10,000 nt of DNA. Origin: Methanospirillum hungatei. Its GTDB lineage: Archaea > Halobacteriota > Methanomicrobia > Methanomicrobiales > Methanospirillaceae. The stretch is from assembly GCF_020216685.1 (NCBI RefSeq), contig NZ_JAIWNS010000045.1:1-10000 (forward strand), in the 5' to 3' direction. The notes under the pieces were generated by a model that had not been told where the DNA came from, ran no database searches, and worked only from the letters and a program-made list of their open reading frames with translations. Position 1 is the first letter of the stretch; each line of letters starts with the position of its first letter. A program made the translations under genes and the position numbers. Positions 5,717 through 10,000 of the stretch are shown piece by piece.

Positions 5717-7705
5717 TTATGCTCCGATGAAGAGTGAACCTACGTGTACTATGATGAATGCGAAGACGTATGCGACGAAAATTCCCCATCCGATTGCGAT
5801 TCCTGTCCATTTCCAGGTGCCCATCTCCTGTCTGATTACTCCGAGTGCAGCCACACAGGGAAGGTAGAGGAGGACAAAGACCATGTATGCCAGGGCAATT
5901 ATCGGATGTAAGGTCGGGTCTGCAGCAAGGGATGATTCCAGCATCTCTTCTCCTCCATAGAGGGTTCCAAGAGATCCGACGACGACTTCTTTTGCGATGA
6001 ATCCGAAGATGAGTCCGACGACCAGCTGCCAGTTAAACCCAAGCGGGGCAAATACTGGCTGGAATACCTGTCCGATGATTCCTACAAGGCTGTCTGCTGA
6101 TCCATATTCAACTCCTGCCGGGAGGGTTGCTAATGCCCAGACGACGATAACTCCTCCAAAGATGACAAGACCTGCACGTTTCAGGTATTCCCTGCCTTTG
6201 AACCACATATGAACCGCTGCAGCAAATCCGCTGGGTTTCCGGTATGGTGGGAGTTCCATGATGAAGGGTGATGGTTCATCCTTGAATACCAGCCGCCGGA
6301 ATATCAGGGCTGACAGGATTGCAACCACGATTCCGAGGACATACAGGAAGAATATGACATTTCCTGCAGCAGCTCCGAAGAATACGCCTGCAAAGAGTAC
6401 ATATACGGGAAGTCGTGCTGCACAGGACATGAACGGGATGGTGATGATGGTAATAATCCGGTCTGCTCTGCTCTGCAGTGTTCTGGTTGCCATGATAGCC
6501 GGCACATTACACCCAAATCCGATAAGGAACGGAATGAATGAACGACCATGCAGACCGACCGAATGCATAAGCCGGTCCATGACAAATGCTGCCCTGGCCA
6601 GGTATCCCGTATCTTCAAGGATGGAGAGCAGCAGGAACATGACAAATATGCTTGGAACAAAGACGAGCACCGATCCCACTCCGCCTATTACCCCGTCAGA
6701 CAGAAATGATCTGATCAATGGATCCATATCGACGCTGTTCATGAGCTCAGTGAAATACCCGAATATGTACTCTATTCCGACGATGAACGGGTTGGAAGCA
6801 CTGAAGGTGAGCTGGAACGCAAACCACATGCATGAGAGGAAGATTGGTATCCCGAATAACCGATGTGTCAGGACCTGGTCGATAAGATCACCGGGCATGA
6901 CCCTGCCCATGGAACATTGTACTGAACAGGTTGTGATCTCTTCCGAAATCTTGTATCTGGCAAGTAAAATGTCCTCAGCAATACCGTCCCGCTCTGCCGG
7001 ATCAGTGGTATCGATGAATGGAATGGTACATCCTTTTTCATGCAGCATCTTTTCAAGGTGTTCGTCACCTTCCATCAACCGTATTGCTGCGTAGTGAGGA
7101 GAAAGACTGCCCAATAGTGATGCGTGTGCACTGAGATAATTACCGATTTCGGAGATGTGGGATGTGACCGAATGGGGGTATTCGACCGCTCTGTGGACGG
7201 CGGGGGTTTTATGTGTGGAGACCTGAATGATGGTTTTGATTAATTCCTCTACTCCTTCTCCTTTCCGTGCAACAATCCTGACAACCGGAATCTTCAGATT
7301 CCTCTCAAGGCAATCGGCATCGATGGTCATTCCTTGTTCATCTGCAAGATCACACATATTGAGAGCGATGACCATTGGAAGTCCGATTTCCATCAATTGT
7401 GTGGTTAAAAACAGGTTTCTTTCGATATTTGTGGCATCAATGATCTGGATGACTACATCCGGACCAGACGATAGGAGTGCGTCACGGGCAACCTGCTCAT
7501 CCGGAGTAAATGCTGACAGACTGTATGTCCCGGGAAGGTCAGAAACAATGATTGAGTGGCCATTGATCTGCCGTTTTCCTGTCTTTATCTCAACCGTCAC
7601 TCCAGGATAATTCCCGGTGTGCTGGTGTACCCCGCATATGCTGTTAAACAGGGTGGTTTTCCCCACATTCGGGTTTCCTGCAAATAATATACGAATATCT
7701 TTCAT
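5717..7705 (-). CDS. feoB: Ferrous iron transporter FeoB
   Basis: A 662-aa inner-membrane Fe(II) importer with an N-terminal GTPase. G-protein motifs: G1 GNPNVGKT (10-17), switch region TGNYPGVTVE (30-39), G3 DLPG (56-59) and G4 NMCD (116-119), which specifies guanine. A helical linker runs to about 265, followed by the membrane core. Core signatures are the Gate-type motif GFGCNVPAI (396-404, with C399) and AKEVVVGSLGTLYG (571-584). Length is somewhat shorter than the 700-770 aa of enterobacterial FeoB, as in many archaeal forms. The start is ATG 7705, just before MKDIRILFAGNP, with GAGG overlapping the feoA2 stop; a farther upstream ATG would overlap feoA2 deeply and lacks support. It is third in the feo operon. 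Confidence 0.97.
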   Translation of the reverse strand: MKDIRILFAGNPNVGKTTLFNSICGVHQHTGNYPGVTVEIKTGKRQINGHSIIVSDLPGTYSLSAFTPDEQVARDALLSSGPDVVIQIIDATNIERNLFLTTQLMEIGLPMVIALNMCDLADEQGMTIDADCLERNLKIPVVRIVARKGEGVEELIKTIIQVSTHKTPAVHRAVEYPHSVTSHISEIGNYLSAHASLLGSLSPHYAAIRLMEGDEHLEKMLHEKGCTIPFIDTTDPAERDGIAEDILLARYKISEEITTCSVQCSMGRVMPGDLIDQVLTHRLFGIPIFLSCMWFAFQLTFSASNPFIVGIEYIFGYFTELMNSVDMDPLIRSFLSDGVIGGVGSVLVFVPSIFVMFLLLSILEDTGYLARAAFVMDRLMHSVGLHGRSFIPFLIGFGCNVPAIMATRTLQSRADRIITIITIPFMSCAARLPVYVLFAGVFFGAAAGNVIFFLYVLGIVVAILSALIFRRLVFKDEPSPFIMELPPYRKPSGFAAAVHMWFKGREYLKRAGLVIFGGVIVVWALATLPAGVEYGSADSLVGIIGQVFQPVFAPLGFNWQLVVGLIFGFIAKEVVVGSLGTLYGGEEMLESSLAADPTLHPIIALAYMVFVLLYLPCVAALGVIRQEMGTWKWTGIAIGWGIFVAYVFAFIIVHVGSLFIGA

Positions 7706-7712
7706 CGTATCC

Positions 7713-7937
7713 TCATTTTCGTGGTTCAACGAGAACCATGCTGGCTGCTCCGGCTCCAAGGGCGTATCTGCTCTCTCCTATCCGGACAATCACTGATTCT
7801 TTTGCTTTTTGAATGATTGTAAGTTCGATTCCGATAATGATCCCGAGCTGACCCAGAGTTTTCGCCAGGTGGCCGGTCCCACAGATTGACCTGACTACAA
7901 CCTTTTCACCGCTCTTTGTAAGGCTGAGAGGAACCAT
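7713..7937 (-). CDS. feoA: FeoA domain protein (second copy)
   Basis: A 74-aa cytoplasmic SH3-like protein of the FeoA family, needed with FeoB for Fe(II) uptake. The FeoA pattern is visible as LAKTLGQLGIIIGIELTIIQ (34-53), then VIVRIGESRYALGAGAASMVLVE. It differs strongly from the first FeoA in the operon, lacking the basic RRRLMEMG stretch, so the two copies have probably specialised, perhaps as the two faces of a hetero-oligomer on FeoB. The ATG at 7937 lies 7 nt after the feoA1 stop; a TTG 30 nt upstream would extend it into feoA1 and is less likely. Confidence 0.92.
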   Translation of the reverse strand: MVPLSLTKSGEKVVVRSICGTGHLAKTLGQLGIIIGIELTIIQKAKESVIVRIGESRYALGAGAASMVLVEPRK

Positions 7938-7944
7938 GGCGCTC

Positions 7945-8187
7945 TCACTTCCCCTTCTTTGGTTCAACGGTTATCAGGGCCGCTTCTGCCCTACGGAGGG
8001 AGAGTTTGTACCCACGAATGTTGCATTCGGCAGGGTCTCCAAGGGGTGCCCATTTGATAAGGGTAAGTTCAGAACCTGGCAGAACGCCCATTTCCATTAA
8101 TCTTCGACGAATAGCCGGTTCCCCCTGAATTGACGAAATAATTCCTGATGTTCCAGGGGGAAGTTGCTCAACAGTGATCGTAGACAT
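7945..8187 (-). CDS. feoA: FeoA domain protein (first copy)
   Basis: An 80-aa SH3-like FeoA protein, first gene of the iron operon. The family core is clear: LPPGTSGIISSIQG (9-22), RRRLMEMGVLPGSELTLIK (27-45), NIRGYKLSLRRAEAALITVE (56-75). In the family it binds the FeoB transporter in the cytoplasm and supports iron uptake; in a DtxR-like relative the same fold is a regulatory SH3 domain. That is interesting because the DtxR-kinase at the end of this operon lacks that domain. AGGTGA at 8191-8196 is its ribosome site, with a short 3-nt spacing. Only about 20-25 nt of leader are expected from the TATA position. Confidence 0.95.
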   Translation of the reverse strand: MSTITVEQLPPGTSGIISSIQGEPAIRRRLMEMGVLPGSELTLIKWAPLGDPAECNIRGYKLSLRRAEAALITVEPKKGK

Positions 8188-8202
8188 AACTCACCTAATA
8201 AT

Positions 8203-8218
8203 TTTAGTATAATCTAAA
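8203..8218. promoter_or_regulatory. Dyad at the feo transcription start, candidate iron-repressor site
   Basis: TTTAG-TATAAT-CTAAA is an inverted repeat with 5-bp arms and a 6-bp spacer, and the flanks (AAT on the left, TTT on the right) nearly extend it. It lies 16-31 bp before feoA1 and about 25 bp downstream of a TATA box, on the expected transcription start. TTAG/CTAA half-sites also occur in DtxR/IdeR-type boxes. The DtxR-kinase encoded at the operon's end is the obvious candidate binder; this is inference. Confidence 0.42.
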
Positions 8219-8230
8219 TTTTTATGTGAA

Positions 8231-8242
8231 CATATATAAAAT
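8231..8242 (-). promoter_or_regulatory. TATA box of the feo operon
   Basis: On the minus strand the sequence reads TTTTATATATG, a good archaeal TATA box, about 45 bp upstream of the feoA1 ATG. Initiation would be expected near 8210, inside the dyad at 8203-8218. Confidence 0.55.
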
Positions 8243-8545
8243 TAGTGACATCAATAAATGGAGGGATCCATCGATGAACCGGTGATTTGGGGATAAAAGG
8301 CGAAATCAATTGTAAAATTTTAAAAATTTCCAAGAGCGAATGAGACGGAGGTAACAATTGGTTTTGTCATCTTAATAGGAGTTTTTTGGGGGTAAAAATC
8401 CAATTTGCATGATTTTATACAGATTTTACACTGGAGCTTTTTAGTCGGGTTTCATATCGCGGGCACAAAATCTGAATAGAAGGCGATCTATCATGAGTGA
8501 AAGACAAGGGGTAAATGATCTGTATGCAGATTACTATAGATCTCA
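8243..8545. other. Intergenic region between divergent feo operon and DJ-1 gene
   Basis: About 300 bp with no supported gene. It must hold the promoter of the DJ-1 family gene; ATTTTATACA near 8410 is the best plus-strand TATA candidate and would give a leader of roughly 110 nt. A GGAGG at 8347-8351 is not followed by a usable ORF. No strong inverted repeat was found apart from A/T-rich palindromic words near 8317-8330. Confidence 0.5.
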
Positions 8546-9172
8546 ATGCCACCATCAAAAAGCGTTTATCTCTTTCTATGTCCTGGAATGGCAGACTGGG
8601 AACCTGCGTATGCAATCTCACTGCTGTCAGATCATTATACCACCATACCCAAAACCAATAGTTACCAGGTTCGCACCTTTGGAGTAACAAAAGAGCCGGT
8701 GCGATCCGTTGGGGGGCTTACCATTGTTCCGGATTTTTCAGTTGATGACGTCAGCATCGACGATGTTGCCATGGTAATCCTTCCCGGTTCAACATATTAT
8801 GAGAAGGAGGATCCTGATCAGCTGGCATCACTTATATCCAGGTGCATTCAGGCACACATCCCGGTGGCAGCTATCTGCGGGGGGACTTTATTTCTTGCCA
8901 GGCATGGTTTTCTTGATACCGTACGACATACCAGTGCAGGAAAAAAGTGGTTAAAGGCCCATGCACCACAATACCGGGGTGAACAATTCTATACTCCCTC
9001 ACCGTCAGTTTCAGATAAGGGCATTATAACGGCCAACCCCCTGGGATTTCTAGAATTTGCTGCACATATCTTTCTTGAACTCGATGTTTTTCCGTCTGCT
9101 TTTGTTGACCAGCTGGTTTCAATGACAAAAGGAGGATATTTTGATGCAGATGCCCTGAATGGATCTGAGTAG
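8546..9172 (+). CDS. DJ-1/PfpI family protein
   Basis: A 208-aa cytoplasmic protein of the DJ-1/PfpI (class I glutamine amidotransferase-like) superfamily. Catalytic-site residues are visible: the acid E19 in LCPGMADWEP, the nucleophile C111 in the elbow AAICGGTLFLARHGFLD, and H128 in RHTS. Members act as glyoxalases, deglycases, proteases, chaperones or amidase-like enzymes. This sequence is closest to the YdeA/YoaZ-like group whose substrates are unknown, so no reaction is assigned. The start ATG 8546 is fixed from upstream by an in-frame TAG 6 nt before it, but no ribosome site precedes it, so it may be translated from a poorly matched or structured leader. It is divergent from the feo operon and has no evident link to iron. 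Confidence 0.9.
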   Translation: MPPSKSVYLFLCPGMADWEPAYAISLLSDHYTTIPKTNSYQVRTFGVTKEPVRSVGGLTIVPDFSVDDVSIDDVAMVILPGSTYYEKEDPDQLASLISRCIQAHIPVAAICGGTLFLARHGFLDTVRHTSAGKKWLKAHAPQYRGEQFYTPSPSVSDKGIITANPLGFLEFAAHIFLELDVFPSAFVDQLVSMTKGGYFDADALNGSE

Positions 9173-9201
9173 AGAGATCGGGGGATATCCTCTCTTGTTT
9201 T
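9171..9201 (+). terminator. Hairpin plus T-run after DJ-1 gene
   Basis: AGAGAG (9171-9176) pairs with CTCTCT (9190-9195), and GAT/ATC can extend the stem with one bulged C; TTGTTTT follows directly. The stem overlaps the stop codon. It has the form of an intrinsic terminator. Confidence 0.5.
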
Positions 9202-9262
9202 ACCGGGTGATATTGTTTCTATGACCAGAAAATTCATAATCGTATGAACCGTACGTGATAGT

Positions 9263-9898
9263 ATGGATCTATTTCGATTATGCAGTTGTTTTTGCCTTTT
9301 CATTGCTGCAGTCCTCATCCCAGTCTCTGCAGCCGAGTCAGTAACTTCTGCAAACCAGACGATAAACGATGAATTTGTAGTGAAATTGCCTGCCGACTGG
9401 TCAAATTTTGCCGTAAATTCATATGCAGGGATGGCTACCGGTGTCATGGATAATAATGATATCGCGAATGTAATCACCATTAAGATATTTCAGAATATGA
9501 ATTGTTCCCCGGTTGCTCAGGAAAACCTGAAAGTAAACCTGGATGAATTTAATGCAAAAACCGGTATTGCAGCCCTTACCGACCCGGTATTTGGGAACGA
9601 TACGGTGACCCAGTATGGAAAATATTCTGATGGAAAGACATCACATCTCTTCTTACGACTGATTGACGGAAATGTTGTTGCAGTCTTTGGCTCATATGAT
9701 ACCATGGAAGATGCAAAAGCAAAGGCAGAAGAGTTTACTGCTATTGCAGCATCGGTAATTCCCCTTCATCCTTTCGTAAATGAACTTTGTGCTGCGCAGA
9801 ACGAGAAACCAACTCCGGTCCCGACTACGACCTATAAACCCCGGCCGGTTCCGACCGTGAGTAATACGATAGCCCCGACTGAGGCTCCGGTATCTTAA
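9263..9898 (+). CDS. Exported protein of unknown function with Pro/Thr-rich tail
   Basis: A 211-aa secreted or cell-surface protein. Residues 1-24 are a signal peptide: a short start with R5, a hydrophobic run through CFCLFIAAVLIPV, and a likely signal peptidase I cut after VSA or AA (about 23-24). No lipobox is evident, as the Cys residues are inside the hydrophobic core. The globular part (about 30-178) begins with VKLPADWSNF and has alternating strands and helices; the pattern resembles PsbP-like or stress-response exported domains, but I cannot assign a family. C81 and C176 could form a disulfide. Residues 182-211 are a Pro/Thr/Ser-rich linker (TPVPTTTYKPRPVPT) with no membrane anchor after it. 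GTGA 4 nt before the ATG is a weak ribosome site. It is preceded by a terminator, so it is likely a single-gene unit. Confidence 0.82.
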   Translation: MDLFRLCSCFCLFIAAVLIPVSAAESVTSANQTINDEFVVKLPADWSNFAVNSYAGMATGVMDNNDIANVITIKIFQNMNCSPVAQENLKVNLDEFNAKTGIAALTDPVFGNDTVTQYGKYSDGKTSHLFLRLIDGNVVAVFGSYDTMEDAKAKAEEFTAIAASVIPLHPFVNELCAAQNEKPTPVPTTTYKPRPVPTVSNTIAPTEAPVS

Positions 9899-9913
9899 AA
9901 AAATATCGTTCTC

Positions 9914-9927
9914 TTTTTTTCCTTTTT
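9914..9927 (+). terminator. U-tract terminator after exported-protein gene
   Basis: Seven T at 9914-9920 and five T at 9923-9927, starting 15 bp after the stop codon. A run of seven A just before it (9898-9904) gives a U-tract on the other strand, so it could also end a minus-strand transcript from the right. Confidence 0.5.
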
Positions 9928-9934
9928 GGGTTGA

Positions 9935-9950
9935 TGGTAAGAATTTACCA
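9935..9950. repeat. Perfect 6-bp inverted repeat near right edge
   Basis: TGGTAA (9935-9940) and TTACCA (9945-9950) are exact reverse complements around a GAAT loop. It lies between the U-tracts and the right edge, and could be part of a two-way terminator or an operator for a gene beyond the window. Confidence 0.4.
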
Positions 9951-10000
9951 CGTTGATTTCCTGATTAAGAGGCTTTGAGATAGTACTTCATACCAAAACG

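Noticed and set aside
5271..5810. Extended start of the Cys-tailed membrane protein at 5810
   Set aside because: The extra residues lie inside feoB, are Arg/His-rich and unlike a membrane protein start; the ATG at 5714 has a GGAG site and fits the operon.
6258..7094. Long plus-strand ORF of 278 codons opposite feoB
   Set aside because: It is antisense to the conserved FeoB core, has skewed Ser/Arg/Met/Thr composition and no ribosome site; it is open only because of feoB codon use.
8347..8400. GGAGG site in the feo/DJ-1 gap followed by a short hydrophobic frame
   Set aside because: No usable start codon in the open frame; the TTG frame stops after five codons.
8493..8687. Plus-strand ORF starting MSERQGVNDLYADYY before the DJ-1 gene
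   Set aside because: It overlaps the DJ-1 gene in another frame, which has catalytic motifs; the first 17 codons look protein-like but no ribosome site precedes them and there is no frame link to DJ-1 without an indel.
9965..10000. Possible C-terminal end (RFGMKYYLKAS, stop) of a minus-strand gene entering from the right
   Set aside because: Only 11 codons are visible and a second minus frame is also open, so it cannot be told from chance, although the U-tract and hairpin nearby would fit a convergent gene.
1..10000. CRISPR arrays, insertion sequences, tRNA or rRNA genes
   Set aside because: No spaced direct repeats, transposase-like frames, terminal inverted repeats or RNA gene signatures were seen.

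Overview
The window looks like chromosomal DNA of a methanogenic archaeon, most likely Methanomicrobiales and close to Methanospirillum. This is inferred from gene style, not from a marker gene. The signs are: AT-rich TATA-type promoters with U-tract terminators; strong GGAGG/AGGTGA ribosome sites; a receiver-PAS-PAS protein with the receiver style common in these methanogens; a kinase H-box of the archaeal RHD-x2-N kind; and an exported protein with a Pro/Thr-rich tail.

Layout. 1-1442 (minus): a zinc-sensor-like MarR regulator followed after 16 bp by a P1B heavy-metal ATPase that runs off the left edge. A perfect 15-bp palindrome lies just upstream of the marR start. 1602-2900 (plus, divergent): a receiver-PAS-PAS protein without kinase or DNA-binding domain. 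3004-3691 (plus): a cluster of very small genes. It holds a 60-aa helical protein, a 47-aa ORF with a GGAGG site, and a probable 68-aa gene broken by a 1-nt frameshift. 8187-3754 (minus): a compact six-gene ferrous iron operon. 8546-9172 (plus): a DJ-1/PfpI family protein. 9263-9898 (plus): an exported protein of unknown function.

The iron operon is the centrepiece. Its order is feoA, feoA, feoB, a four-helix membrane protein ending in a Cys-rich tail, a FeoC-like winged-helix protein with seven cysteines in 17 residues, and a DtxR/MntR-type metal-sensing repressor fused to a complete histidine kinase. All genes are within 7 nt of each other or overlap. FeoA and FeoB would bring in Fe(II). 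The Cys-rich membrane protein and the FeoC-like protein would act at the transporter or sense Fe/Fe-S status. The DtxR-kinase fusion would close the loop, perhaps through a dyad at 8203-8218 that sits where transcription of the operon should start. The fusion and the Cys-tailed membrane protein are the items most worth following up.

The left end is a second metal circuit (efflux ATPase plus AdcR-like MarR), so the window holds two metal-homeostasis modules back to back.
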